From Clostridiales bacterium (GTDB lineage: Bacteria > Bacillota > Clostridia > Oscillospirales > Acutalibacteraceae): a stretch of DNA of 64,000 nt. Positions 16,393 to 25,545 of the stretch are shown piece after piece (the stretch's first letter is position 1; each line of letters starts with the position of its first letter). Made by a program: the position numbers and the translations under genes. Under the pieces are notes generated by a model, which saw only the letters and a program-made list of their open reading frames with translations, ran no database searches and had not been told where the DNA came from. The DNA lies in contig DUNN01000036.1 in NCBI GenBank assembly GCA_012839345.1, forward strand, positions 124,001 to 188,000, read 5' to 3'.

Positions 16393-17004
16393 TTGAACAA
16401 CAAGTTACAGAATAAAGGAAATTCCATTTTCGGTCCCGCCTACTGGAGCACGGCCGCGGCGGAGTTCCGAAAGCCGCGGACACTTGTCTTTGCGGCGCTG
16501 ACCATTGCATTGGGGATTGTGATGAATCTGTTCAACATCCCCGTTTCGGAAAATCTGCACGTTTCCGTTGCGTTTCTGCCGGTTACGCTCGGTTCTATGG
16601 TATTTGGCCCGGTGGTGGGCCTTTCCGCAGGTGTGGTTTACGACCTAGTGGGATTTATGGTAATGCCTTCCGGGATGTTCTTTCCGGGATATACCCTCTC
16701 CAGCATGCTGGAATTTTTTATTTACGGAGTTTTCCTGTACCGCAGGAAGTTGTCGGTCGTTCGCATTCTAGCCGCAAAATTCACCGTGAATTATCTGATT
16801 CATGTGGGATTCGGTTCTCTCTGGAGTGCCGTTTTATACGGAAAGGCCTATTATTATTACTTCTGGAAAGGGCTGATTAAGAATACCATATTGCTTCCGG
16901 TGGAAGTGCTGCTTTTGGTGGCACTGTTCCAGGCATTTTTCCCGTTTTTGGTGCGCGAAGGACTCATTCCAAAGCAGGAACGAAAAATGATTCCGTTTCT
17001 TTAG
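16393..17004 (+). CDS. folT: folate ECF transporter substrate-binding (S) component
   Basis: Membrane S-component of 203 residues that binds folate and works with the shared EcfA/EcfA'/EcfT energy module encoded elsewhere. Five or six hydrophobic helices are visible, with the FolT-like loops FNIPVSENLHVSVAFLPVTL and FGPVVGLSAG, and a Gly/aromatic-rich FFPGYTLSSMLEFFIYG. Start is TTG 16393 with AGGAGG 8 bases upstream. The assignment is strongly supported by context: a THF riboswitch directly ahead and a ZTP riboswitch further up. Single gene, closed by a terminator. Confidence 0.9.
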   Translation: MNNKLQNKGNSIFGPAYWSTAAAEFRKPRTLVFAALTIALGIVMNLFNIPVSENLHVSVAFLPVTLGSMVFGPVVGLSAGVVYDLVGFMVMPSGMFFPGYTLSSMLEFFIYGVFLYRRKLSVVRILAAKFTVNYLIHVGFGSLWSAVLYGKAYYYYFWKGLIKNTILLPVEVLLLVALFQAFFPFLVREGLIPKQERKMIPFL

Positions 17005-17067
17005 GTCCTAACTGTAAAAAGGTGGAAACCATGTAAGCGGTAGGATACGCTGACCATTAGAATGTTT

Positions 17068-17100
17068 AACGCAGGCGGGTTGTATCGCCTGCGTTTTTTT
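17068..17100 (+). terminator. intrinsic terminator after folT
   Basis: Perfect 10-bp stem AACGCAGGCG / CGCCTGCGTT with an 8-base loop and seven Ts. Confidence 0.95.
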
Positions 17101-17332
17101 GGCGATTTTTTAGGTCTGTAACTGAAAGTAGTACAAGGCTTATTTTTCGCTGCAAATTGAGGCCTATTTTGCACTCGACTGCCGGTTAATCCTACGATTT
17201 TAGATTATATGTATTCTTTTTAACAATAATATTGGGGTGATATTAGGTAAACTGCAATATTGCCATTCCTGGCATACAAATAACAAAAGCGCAATTTTTG
17301 CACGGTTTCCATGAAATTAAGCAAAATTTGCG
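17101..17332 (+). other. non-coding gap upstream of the sugar importer
   Basis: AT-rich, no open frame with a ribosome binding site. It contains a short inverted repeat GCCATTCCTGGC near 17258-17269 that could be an operator. Nothing else is recognised. Confidence 0.4.
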
Positions 17333-17361
17333 TTGTAATTTGAAAAATATATTGTTAAAGT
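17333..17361 (+). promoter_or_regulatory. putative promoter of the pectin-oligomer importer
   Basis: TTGTAA (17333-17338), 17-base spacer, TAAAGT (17356-17361), giving a 5' leader of about 60 bases before the binding-protein gene. Moderate match. The AraC-type regulator encoded downstream is the likely activator. Confidence 0.5.
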
Positions 17362-17428
17362 AAAACTACAAAGTTTTATGCAAGACAGAGCATAAAACCA
17401 GTACCATAAAATAAACGGAGGAAATTGT

Positions 17429-18811
17429 ATGAAAAAGCTAATATCCATTGTTCTGTCCGCTGCAATGCTTGCTGGAACACTGGCAGGCTGCGGTGAATCC
17501 GCCACAAACAGCGCAAGCAAGGCCGATGCCTCGGCGTCTTCTCAAGCAACCAGTAGCACCGTATCCGACAATAACGGGATCCCCACCGATGAAGTAACTC
17601 TTCGCGTGGAATGGTGGGGCGGCGATGACCGCCATAAAGCAACGCTGAAAGCAATTGAAGCGTTCGAAAAGAAGTATCCCTACATAAAAATCAAAGCGGA
17701 ATACGGCGGGTTTGACGGAATGCAGGAAAAAGTCAACACTCAAATGGCTGGCCATACCGCGCCGGATGTAATTCAGGTCAATTACGACTGGATCGCTTCC
17801 CTGTCGAAGGACGGTAAGGGTTTCTATGACTTGAATTCTCTCAAGGACATTATCGACCTGACAAACTGGGATGAAGACACTCTGAAGTTTGGCATGCGCA
17901 AAGGCATCCTGAATGCAATTGCCGTTTCAACCACAGGGCGCAGCTTCTTCTACAACAAGACCACGTTTGACCAATTAGGTGTCGAAATTCCGAAGACGTG
18001 GGACGATTTGATGGCTGCCGGCCAGAAATTCCAGGCAAAGGGCAAGGACTATTATCCTTGTGACTTTGATACCGGTTCCGGCTTTACCTCTTTCTATATG
18101 GCATTAGCCTATGAACAGCAGAAGACCGGCAAGGAATTCCTTTCTCAGGACGGCCAGATCGGGTTTACTGAGGATGAATTCAAGGATGCCCTTGACTTCT
18201 ACAAAGAGATGGAAAAGAACCATGTTACCAGAACTCAGAAGCAGATTCAGAACGACGCCGGTTCCACTGCTCTGTATCAGACCAACAACTTCATTTCCGG
18301 TAAAGTTGCAGGGTTCCTGGAGTGGAGTTCTTCTGTCGGCAAGTTTAAGCAGGTTCTCGACAGCAAAAATAACACCCTTGTGCTCGGCGACCTTCCGATT
18401 CTGAAGGACGCGAAAATGAGCGGCTGGTTTGTAAAGCCTTCTCTTCTGTTCGCAATTAACGGCGAAACCAAATACCCGAAGCAGTCCGCATTGTTCCTCA
18501 ACTATTTGCTGAATGATCCGGAGGCTTCCAAGATTCTTGGCACTTCCCGCGGCATCCCGAGCAGCAAGGCTGCAATCGCTGCTTTGAAGCAGTCAGATCC
18601 GAAGCTGGAAGAAGATATTGCATATCAGGCAACGATGCAGATTAACAACTGCAAGCCGACCCTGGAAAGCCCGTACATGGATAACTCCGAAATGAAAAAA
18701 GCTTACGTTACTGCGGTTCAATCCGTTTCCTACGGAACTGCTACGACCGAGCAAGCGGCGAAGACGCTTTATCAGTCCATGCAGGATACCCTTACCGATA
18801 TTGTAGAGTAA
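17429..18811 (+). CDS. extracellular sugar-binding lipoprotein of an ABC importer
   Basis: Family 1 solute-binding protein of 460 residues, anchored outside the membrane. A lipoprotein signal peptide ends at LAGC (Cys21), followed by a Ser/Ala-rich linker to about residue 50. The mature domain has the typical VEWWGGDDRHKATLKAIEAFEKKYP opening and YNKTTFDQLGVEIPKTWDDL (about residues 174-193). GGAGG precedes ATG. Position before two permease genes and near GH28, GH105 and CE8 genes suggests oligogalacturonides or rhamnogalacturonan fragments as ligand, but the ligand is inferred. A stable hairpin follows the stop. Confidence 0.9.
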   Translation: MKKLISIVLSAAMLAGTLAGCGESATNSASKADASASSQATSSTVSDNNGIPTDEVTLRVEWWGGDDRHKATLKAIEAFEKKYPYIKIKAEYGGFDGMQEKVNTQMAGHTAPDVIQVNYDWIASLSKDGKGFYDLNSLKDIIDLTNWDEDTLKFGMRKGILNAIAVSTTGRSFFYNKTTFDQLGVEIPKTWDDLMAAGQKFQAKGKDYYPCDFDTGSGFTSFYMALAYEQQKTGKEFLSQDGQIGFTEDEFKDALDFYKEMEKNHVTRTQKQIQNDAGSTALYQTNNFISGKVAGFLEWSSSVGKFKQVLDSKNNTLVLGDLPILKDAKMSGWFVKPSLLFAINGETKYPKQSALFLNYLLNDPEASKILGTSRGIPSSKAAIAALKQSDPKLEEDIAYQATMQINNCKPTLESPYMDNSEMKKAYVTAVQSVSYGTATTEQAAKTLYQSMQDTLTDIVE

Positions 18812-18826
18812 GTTCTGATCATCGCC

Positions 18827-18861
18827 GGCTGCGGGTGCGCCAATGACGCGTATCCGCAGCC
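18827..18861 (+). other. stable intergenic stem-loop without T-run
   Basis: GGCTGCGG / CCGCAGCC with an inner TGCGC/GCGTA helix. No U-tract follows, so it more likely protects the 3' end of the binding-protein message than terminates it, keeping binding protein in excess over permeases. Confidence 0.5.
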
Positions 18862-19020
18862 TCCGTTATCATATGCGCCGCGTGTAGTCTTGCTTTGTGC
18901 AGCGCAGCCCGTTTAGGGATTTCATGAAAACGGATTTTCCGAATGAGCCTTTCCGTTCCTGCTGTTTTGTACGGAAGGCTTTCAGTCGAATCAGTATCAT
19001 GATAAAAAGGATGATCTCAG

Positions 19021-19977
19021 ATGAATGATATAGCAACCGTTAGAAAAAAACATGCTGTGAAGAAGAAATCCAATGGCAAAAACTGCCTAGGTGAAAATCG
19101 CTACCACGGGCTGCTTTATATTGCGCCGTGGCTGATCGGTTTTGTGCTTTTTACAATCTATCCCTTTTTCTCCTCGTTTTATTTGAGCTTTACGAAGTAC
19201 GATTTGGTCTCCGCACCCAAATGGATTGGACTGCGAAACTATGAGCGAATGTTCCGCGACCCGGTTTTCATAAAATCCATTACCGTGCTGATGAAATACG
19301 TGGTTTGCGAGGTTCCGCTGAAAATCATTGTATCTCTTTTAGTCGCTATGCTTTTGAATATGAAGCTGAAAGGAATTAACTTTTTCCGTACAGCTTATTA
19401 TATTCCTTCCATCCTCGGTTCGAACGTCGCAATCGCGGTGCTGTGGAAGTTCGTCTTTCAGTCGGACGGCCTAGTCAACCAGGTAATCGGTCTGTTCGGC
19501 GGGCAGCCGGTCGGCTGGTTCGGGGAGGAATTCCCTGCTCTGATGACTATCGTTCTGCTGCGTGTATGGGAATTTGGTTCCACCATGGTCATTTTCCTTG
19601 CCGGCCTGCAAAGCATCCCTACGGATTTGTACGAAGCGGCAAGCGTGGACGGATGCACAAAAATCCGCCAGTTCTTTAAAATTACCATTCCGTTGCTGAG
19701 CCCCACAATTTTCTACAATCTTGTTATGCAACTGATTGCCGCATTCCAGGAATTCAATGGACCTTACCTGATCACCAAGGGCGGCCCGCAGAACGGAACT
19801 TATCTTTTGTCCATGTTGATTTATGATGCCACCTTTAAAGACTATAAAATGGGTTATGCAGCCGCTATGAGCTGGTTCCTGTTTGTTATCATTCTAATTT
19901 TCACGGTTCTGGTGTTCCGCTATTCAAAATACTGGGTATTTTACAGCGACGATGAAACCGGAAAGGGGGATGCCTAA
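19021..19977 (+). CDS. sugar ABC transporter permease (MalF-like)
   Basis: Inner-membrane permease of 318 residues with about six helices. It has the GLLYIAPWLIGFVLFTIYP opening (about residues 29-47) and the cytoplasmic EAA loop YEAASVDGCTKIRQFFKITIP (about 204-224) that docks the ATPase. A Lys-rich N-terminal tail (KKHAVKKKSNGK) precedes the first helix. It is separated from the binding-protein gene by 209 bases with a stem-loop, and the next permease starts one base after its stop. No ATP-binding gene is present, so a shared MsmX-type ATPase from elsewhere is likely. Confidence 0.9.
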   Translation: MNDIATVRKKHAVKKKSNGKNCLGENRYHGLLYIAPWLIGFVLFTIYPFFSSFYLSFTKYDLVSAPKWIGLRNYERMFRDPVFIKSITVLMKYVVCEVPLKIIVSLLVAMLLNMKLKGINFFRTAYYIPSILGSNVAIAVLWKFVFQSDGLVNQVIGLFGGQPVGWFGEEFPALMTIVLLRVWEFGSTMVIFLAGLQSIPTDLYEAASVDGCTKIRQFFKITIPLLSPTIFYNLVMQLIAAFQEFNGPYLITKGGPQNGTYLLSMLIYDATFKDYKMGYAAAMSWFLFVIILIFTVLVFRYSKYWVFYSDDETGKGDA

Positions 19978-20823
19978 ATGGCGGCGAGAAAGCGCATCGG
20001 TAGAATTCTTCTTTATTTTGTAATGATTTTGGTCAGTATTGTCATGCTGTATCCTATGATCTGGCTGTTCGGCGCGAGTTTTAAAAGCAATGCCGACATC
20101 CATTCCTCCATCTGGTTTATGCCGAGCTCCTTTAACTGGCAGCCTTACATCAACGGCTGGCGGACGGGTTCAGAATACACCATGACCCATTACTTTAAGA
20201 ATACGTTTCTGATGGTCATCCCGATTGTGGTGTTTACTATCGTTTCCAGTGTATTGACGGCTTACGGTTTTGCACGGTTTGAATTTCCGGGGAAAAAGCT
20301 CTGCTTCTCCTTGTTGATTGCAACCATGCTGCTACCCTCGATCGTTCTTCGTATTCCGCAATACGTAATGTGGAGTCAGTTTAAAGTACTGGATACTTAT
20401 GTTCCTCTGGTACTTCCACACCTGTTCGCTTCAGACGGCGTGTTTATTTTCCTGCTGATTCAATTTTTCCGAAATATTCCAAAAGAGCTGGACGAAGCAG
20501 CCAGAATTGACGGCTGCGGCCGGTTTAAGACCTTAATCAATATTCTTGTTCCGGTTATTAAGCCCGGTGTTGTTTCCATTGGACTGTTTTCTTTCATGTG
20601 GTCGATGAACGACTTCCTTGGGCCGTTGATTTACGTTTCCAGCGTTGAAAAATATCCGGTCACCATCGCACTGCGTATGTCCATGGATGCGACCGGTGCC
20701 GGCTATGATGAAAATCAGATTATTGCCATGTCCATTATCAGCCTGATTCCGTCCATCGTCGTGTTTGCATTGGGCCAGAAGCAGTTTGTGGAGGGCCTGA
20801 CCACCGGCAGCGTAAAAGGCTGA
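19978..20823 (+). CDS. sugar ABC transporter permease (MalG-like)
   Basis: Second permease, 281 residues, six helices. The EAA loop is DEAARIDGCGRFKTLINILVP at about residues 177-197. The start MAARKRIGRILLYFVMI and LYPMIWLFGASFK agree with the carbohydrate-uptake CUT1 subfamily. The ATG follows the previous stop directly (TAAATG), which points to translational coupling. It forms the channel with the MalF-like partner. The gene ends 6 bases before the convergent AraC-type regulator, with no clear terminator between them. Confidence 0.9.
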   Translation: MAARKRIGRILLYFVMILVSIVMLYPMIWLFGASFKSNADIHSSIWFMPSSFNWQPYINGWRTGSEYTMTHYFKNTFLMVIPIVVFTIVSSVLTAYGFARFEFPGKKLCFSLLIATMLLPSIVLRIPQYVMWSQFKVLDTYVPLVLPHLFASDGVFIFLLIQFFRNIPKELDEAARIDGCGRFKTLINILVPVIKPGVVSIGLFSFMWSMNDFLGPLIYVSSVEKYPVTIALRMSMDATGAGYDENQIIAMSIISLIPSIVVFALGQKQFVEGLTTGSVKG

Positions 20824-20829
20824 TGGAAC

Positions 20830-21678
20830 TTAGTTCCGATGGTAGAATTTTCGGTATTGATTTGGGGAAAGCCCCGAGCCCAGTTTGAACATTCTACTGA
20901 AATGTGAAGTGGTGCCGAACCCAGTTTGCTCCGCAATTTCGGTAATGGATAAATTTGTGGTTTCCAGGTAGTTCTTCGCGGCCCGTATGCGCACGCTGTT
21001 GATGTATTCCACAATCGTCAGGTTGGTCGTCTTTTTAAACAGATGGCTTAAGTAGCACGGGCTGAGGAAGAATTCCGCGGCAATCCCGTTCAGGCTGAGG
21101 GGCTCCCTGTAATTGGAAGCAATATAATTCGAGATTTTATCAATGGTTTTATTGTGGATTTGCTTGGAGCTGACGTTTTGCTCAACCTGCCTGCAAACGC
21201 ATTCCTTTAGGTTTACGAGCAGTTCAGTCAGCAGTGCTTTGCGCAGAAGGATCGCTTCCGGCTTTTCATTTCCTACCAGGTCGTTCAGACGCTGGAAAAT
21301 ACTTTCAAACAAACCCTGTTCCTTGATGGAGAGAGTCAATACTTTTACACCCATGGAGAAAAACGATAAAAGATCGCAGTCCTTGACCGAGTCGAGAATT
21401 GCACCGATATACTCCGGATTGAAATTCAATACAAACCGGGTATGGGGGGCGTTTTCTACTGGGCCTGTTTTATGTACCTCGTCTTTATCAATAATGACAA
21501 TATTTCCTGCGTTTACAAGATAAACGGAGTTTTCAATAAAATACTTCCGGGTACCGTCCAACAGATAATAAATTTCGTATTTTTTATGAAGATGAAACGT
21601 CTTCATATAATAGCCGGGTACTCGGCGGACCTTATTGATGTAAAAATCATAATGCGGTGAATAAATATATTCCTGCAA
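20830..21678 (-). CDS. AraC family transcriptional regulator
   Basis: Regulator of 282 residues: an N-terminal cupin-like sensing domain (FHLHKKYEIYYLLDG, about residues 26-40) and a C-terminal pair of helix-turn-helix motifs (LSLNGIAAEFFLSPCYLSHLFKK and ITEIAEQTGFGTTSHFSRMFK). Start is TTG 21678: AAGGGGG lies 8 bases upstream, and a promoter sits at 21707-21734, inside what a longer frame would call coding. It faces the polygalacturonase gene, so the two share an upstream region. Control of the flanking importer and pectin enzymes in response to a sugar is inferred from position. Confidence 0.88.
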   Translation of the reverse strand: MQEYIYSPHYDFYINKVRRVPGYYMKTFHLHKKYEIYYLLDGTRKYFIENSVYLVNAGNIVIIDKDEVHKTGPVENAPHTRFVLNFNPEYIGAILDSVKDCDLLSFFSMGVKVLTLSIKEQGLFESIFQRLNDLVGNEKPEAILLRKALLTELLVNLKECVCRQVEQNVSSKQIHNKTIDKISNYIASNYREPLSLNGIAAEFFLSPCYLSHLFKKTTNLTIVEYINSVRIRAAKNYLETTNLSITEIAEQTGFGTTSHFSRMFKLGSGLSPNQYRKFYHRN

Positions 21679-21706
21679 AGTCCAAGCCCCCTTTTTTAAT
21701 ATTTTT

Positions 21707-21734
21707 ATTTTAGCATAACTTTTTATAATTTCAA
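21707..21734 (-). promoter_or_regulatory. promoter of the AraC-type regulator
   Basis: Minus strand TTGAAA (21729-21734), 16-base spacer, TAAAAT (21707-21712). Start of transcription near 21700, about 20 bases before the TTG start codon. This rules out the longer open frame that begins at 21759. Confidence 0.65.
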
Positions 21735-21849
21735 TCATCTCAACTTTCAAATTTTGCAACCTTCAAACATCATTCCCCGGGTCGTAAAACCACTTGGCCG
21801 GAGGGCTGTTAGGCTGGTTGAAGCGATTCCGATACGGTGAGGGACCAAC

Positions 21850-23421
21850 ATGAATTTTAGAGAAATCGGAGTGTTTGTTCGGAGCGCTGTCTTTGAACTC
21901 ATTAACACAGAAATTTACTCTTGCAAAACTCCTTATCGCATTGTCCTCAACGGGCAGTGCGTTGCAGAAAACCAAACTAAAAACGTGTTCAGCCTGTTCG
22001 GGCTTACGCCCGGCAGGGAGTACACCGTCACAATCGAATCGGACGGGGAGAGCTGTACGCACAGCTTTCGGACGAAGGCAGAAAGCTTTCGTCTGAATGT
22101 CCGTGATTTTGGCGCAACAGGCGACGGAGTAACGCCGGACACGGCGGCGATTCAGGCAGCGATTCTGTGCTGCCCAAAAAACGGAACGGTTTTGATCCCG
22201 CCAGGCATTTATTATACGGCATCCCTCTTTTTAAAAAGCAATATTACGCTGGAACTGGAGGAGGGCGCAACACTGCTCGGTGTTACTAGTCGCGCCGATT
22301 ACCCCATTCTTCCGGGTGTAACCTTTTCGGACGATGCGAAGGACGAATATTATTTGGGCGCATGGGAGGGAAATCCCCTTTCTTCCTACGCAAGCCTCCT
22401 GACCGGTGTGGACGTGGAAAACGTCGATATTATCGGACGCGGCGTGATTGACGCCAATGCAGACAGCGGCGACTGGTGGGAAAATCCCAAGCAGAAACGC
22501 GGTGCGTGGCGTCCGCGCATGCTGTTTTTGAACCACTGCCGCGGTGTCCGCGTGCATGGGGTAACCTTCCAGAATTCCTATGCTTGGACGATTCACCCTT
22601 ATTACAGCAAACAAATCAGTTTTCTGGATATTCGGGTTTATAACGACCCAGATTCGCCTAATACGGATGGAATTGATATCGAATCCTGCGGTGGGATGAA
22701 CCTGATTGGCGCAGTCGTTTCCGTGGGGGATGACTGCATTGCCCTGAAATCCAGCAAAATGTACCTTGGAAAACGACTAAAAACGCCTTCCAGCGACATT
22801 ATCATCCGTAACTGCCGGTTGGAACGCGGCCATGGTGCGGTCGTCATTGGCAGCGAGGTTTCGGCGGGAATTTATGACATCCATGTAACCCAGTGTTCCT
22901 TTGAGGGCACCGACCGTGGAATCCGTATTAAAACCCGGCGGGGGCGCGGCGATTTGTCGGTTGTAGACCGAATTTCGCTGGAAAACGTTCATATGCACCG
23001 GGTCCTTACGCCTTTTGTCATTAATATGTTTTACCACTGCGACCCGGACGGCCACAGTGAATTGGTGTGGTCGAAAGAGAAAAAGGCAGTGGATGAATTC
23101 ACGCCTAAAATTGGCAGCATGACATGCTCTAATGTGGTGTGTGAAGAGTGCAGCGTGGCCGGTATGTTTTTCTATGGCCTGCCGGAAAGGCCGGTGGAAA
23201 GCATTCGTCTGGAAAATGTCTCCGTTTCGTTTGCGCAGGACGCGCAGCCCGGTTATCCCGCCATGATGGACTACATTGAACCGACCTGTCGGAAAGGCCT
23301 GTACGCCAATAATGTGCAGAATCTGACACTTCGGAATGTACGGATTACCGGAGCGGACGGAGAAAAATACACGATTGAAAACGTTGCGAATTTTTCAGAG
23401 GAGGAATCAGCCGATGAATAA
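21850..23421 (+). CDS. glycoside hydrolase family 28 (polygalacturonase-like), cytoplasmic
   Basis: Protein of 523 residues with an N-terminal fibronectin-III-like domain (residues 1-80) and a right-handed beta-helix. GH28 catalytic motifs are all present: NTDGID (about residue 269, first Asp), GDDCIALKS (about 294-302, paired Asp), GHG (about 328) and RIKT (about 358). It cleaves alpha-1,4-galacturonosyl bonds. The FN3-plus-GH28 layout is typical of exo-acting or oligomer-specific enzymes. No signal peptide, so it acts on imported oligogalacturonides. First gene of a GH28-GH105-CE8 operon, overlapping the next gene by 8 bases. Confidence 0.93.
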   Translation: MNFREIGVFVRSAVFELINTEIYSCKTPYRIVLNGQCVAENQTKNVFSLFGLTPGREYTVTIESDGESCTHSFRTKAESFRLNVRDFGATGDGVTPDTAAIQAAILCCPKNGTVLIPPGIYYTASLFLKSNITLELEEGATLLGVTSRADYPILPGVTFSDDAKDEYYLGAWEGNPLSSYASLLTGVDVENVDIIGRGVIDANADSGDWWENPKQKRGAWRPRMLFLNHCRGVRVHGVTFQNSYAWTIHPYYSKQISFLDIRVYNDPDSPNTDGIDIESCGGMNLIGAVVSVGDDCIALKSSKMYLGKRLKTPSSDIIIRNCRLERGHGAVVIGSEVSAGIYDIHVTQCSFEGTDRGIRIKTRRGRGDLSVVDRISLENVHMHRVLTPFVINMFYHCDPDGHSELVWSKEKKAVDEFTPKIGSMTCSNVVCEECSVAGMFFYGLPERPVESIRLENVSVSFAQDAQPGYPAMMDYIEPTCRKGLYANNVQNLTLRNVRITGADGEKYTIENVANFSEEESADE

Positions 23422-24592
23422 CAGCCGGCTTCCGGTGGAAAGCCTGAACCGCTACGTGGACGAACTGATGCGGAACAGCAGTTCCCGCCATCCGGCATGG
23501 AACGCGGAATATATTCGAAAACAAACGGAGAACACTTGGAACTATGTGGATGGCTGCATGATGCTTGCCTTTCTGGAGTTTTACCGGGTTACCGGGCAGA
23601 AAAAATTCCTTTCCTATGCGGACCGCTTTATGGATGATTTTGTCCGTAACGACGGCACGATTAAAACCTTCCGTAAGGAAGATTATAACCTGGATAGCAT
23701 CAACGGTGCCAAAGCGTTTTTCCCGTTGTACGATTTTACCGGAAAAGAGAAATACCACCGGGCAATTGAACTGGTGTACCGGAACCTGAGAGAGTCTCCG
23801 CGCACCCCGTCGGGAAATTTTTGGCATAAAAAAATATACCCCAATCAGATTTGGCTGGACGGCCTTTATATGGCAATGCCGTTTTACATGCAGTATGAAA
23901 CAAAGTACCATGCAATGCGGAATTATTACGATATCTACACGCAGTTTATGAACGTGCGCAAATTGATGCGGGATGAAACCACCGGGCTATATTACCATGG
24001 CTGTGATGAGTCCCGCACGATGGACTGGGCAGACAAAAAAACGGGATGCTCTCCCAGTTTCTGGCTGCGTTCTATTGGCTGGTTGGTCATGGCGCTCACC
24101 GATACGCTGGAGCAGATGGACGAACAGCTGTATTATGAGTACCGGCAGCTTTGCTCCATGCTGCGGGACTTGGTGGATGCGCTTCTGCCCTTTCAAGATG
24201 AAAGCGGAATGTTTTTTCAGGTGGTAGACCGTCCCAATGACCCGGGCAATTACCTGGAAACCAGCGGTACCTGCATGATTGCCTGCGGAATTTTAAAAGC
24301 GGTGCGTCTGCGGTTGATCCCGGAGTGCTACCGGGAATATGGCGAAAAAGCGTTTTACGGCACGCTGCAGCGGTATTATACGCAGGAAACGGAAAAGCAG
24401 GCTTCCCTGGGCGGCATTTGTCTGGTCGCCGGGTTGGGCGGGCAGCAAAACCGCAGCGGATTGCCGGATTATTATTACAGCGAACCGGTCGTAAAAAACG
24501 AGGGAAAGGGCGTGGCGCCTTTCTTGTTCGCCTATGCAGAAATGCTGCGGCTTGATTTGGCGAAAACAGCTGGGCAGGTGAAAACGCAGTGA
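23414..24592 (+). CDS. glycoside hydrolase family 105/88, unsaturated rhamnogalacturonyl hydrolase-like
   Basis: Cytoplasmic (alpha/alpha)6-barrel enzyme of 392 residues, related to YteR/YesR. It removes unsaturated galacturonyl residues from pectin lyase products by vinyl-ether hydration. Family motifs: WNYVDGCMMLAFLEFY near the N-terminus, WLDGLYMAMPF (about residues 150-160, the Asp being the expected catalytic residue) and FWLRSIGWLVMAL (about 215-227). Start is ATG 23414 with AGAGGAGG about 10 bases upstream, inside the end of the GH28 gene. No polysaccharide lyase is in the window, so the unsaturated substrates would come from outside the cell or from other loci. Confidence 0.9.
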   Translation: MNNSRLPVESLNRYVDELMRNSSSRHPAWNAEYIRKQTENTWNYVDGCMMLAFLEFYRVTGQKKFLSYADRFMDDFVRNDGTIKTFRKEDYNLDSINGAKAFFPLYDFTGKEKYHRAIELVYRNLRESPRTPSGNFWHKKIYPNQIWLDGLYMAMPFYMQYETKYHAMRNYYDIYTQFMNVRKLMRDETTGLYYHGCDESRTMDWADKKTGCSPSFWLRSIGWLVMALTDTLEQMDEQLYYEYRQLCSMLRDLVDALLPFQDESGMFFQVVDRPNDPGNYLETSGTCMIACGILKAVRLRLIPECYREYGEKAFYGTLQRYYTQETEKQASLGGICLVAGLGGQQNRSGLPDYYYSEPVVKNEGKGVAPFLFAYAEMLRLDLAKTAGQVKTQ

Positions 24593-25545
24593 GCGTCAAA
24601 CGGGTGGTTTCCCAAAGGGGAGATGGCGATTATACCATCATTACCGAGGCGATTCACTCTATTCCTGGCGACGAACCGGCGGTAATATGGATTAAAAACG
24701 GCGTTTACCATGAGAAGCTGCTGATTGAGAAAAAGAACCTGACAATGATTGGGGAAGATGCGGAGCGAACTGTCATTACCTATCATGACGGCGCGTATCA
24801 CACACACCCGGATGGCAGAACCTATGGCACGTTCCGCAGCTATACGGTATTCCTTGGTGGCGAACGGGCGGAACTTCGGAATCTGACCATTGCCAATACC
24901 GCTGGGGACGGCGACACTGCGGGGCAAGCGATTGCACTTTATTCGGATGTGGACCAGGGCCGGTTCATTAACATCCGTCTTCTTGGTCATCAGGATACGC
25001 TTTTCTTAGCGCCTCTGCCGGAACAGCCGCGTACCCCCGGCTCTTTTGTCGGCCCGCGCGAAATGGCCCCAAGAAAGCCCTGTGAAGATTACTTTAAGAA
25101 CTGTTATATTGAGGGCGATGTGGATTTCATCTTCGGTGGGGCGGCAGCCGCGTTTTGCAACTGTGAAATTCGTTCGCTCAGCAAAGGTCTTCCGGTAAAC
25201 GGTTATATTACGGCGGCCTGTACACCGAAAGATCAGGAATTCGGCTTTATTTTTCACCAGTGCCATCTGGTTTCCAACTGTGGGCCGGGTACCGTTTTTC
25301 TGGGACGGCCGTGGCGGGAATACGCCGCAACCGCATTTCTGGACTGTCACATGGAAGAGCATATTTTACCACAGGGTTGGTCGCGCTGGTGCAACCGGTT
25401 GGATGACGACAAAACGGTGCGCTATTTTGAAGCGGGCAGCACCGGCCCAGGGGCCAGCTTGCAGCGGGCACCGTGGGTGATAGTGCCGGAGGAGCCCCAG
25501 AAGAAGCGGTTCCTGCAAAAAGTTTATCAGTTGTCCCAAATTTAG
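24589..25545 (+). CDS. pectinesterase (carbohydrate esterase family 8), cytoplasmic
   Basis: Beta-helix esterase of 318 residues that removes methyl groups from methyl-galacturonate. All hallmarks are there: GQAIALYSD (about 110-118), GHQDTLF (about 134-140, acid/base Asp), GDVDFIFGG (about 178-186, nucleophile Asp) and LGRPW (about 239-243). There is no signal peptide, unusual for a pectinesterase, so it should act on imported methylated oligomers. Start is GTG 24589, overlapping the GH105 stop by four bases (GTGA). Last gene of the operon, closed by a bidirectional terminator. Confidence 0.92.
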   Translation: MSVKRVVSQRGDGDYTIITEAIHSIPGDEPAVIWIKNGVYHEKLLIEKKNLTMIGEDAERTVITYHDGAYHTHPDGRTYGTFRSYTVFLGGERAELRNLTIANTAGDGDTAGQAIALYSDVDQGRFINIRLLGHQDTLFLAPLPEQPRTPGSFVGPREMAPRKPCEDYFKNCYIEGDVDFIFGGAAAAFCNCEIRSLSKGLPVNGYITAACTPKDQEFGFIFHQCHLVSNCGPGTVFLGRPWREYAATAFLDCHMEEHILPQGWSRWCNRLDDDKTVRYFEAGSTGPGASLQRAPWVIVPEEPQKKRFLQKVYQLSQI

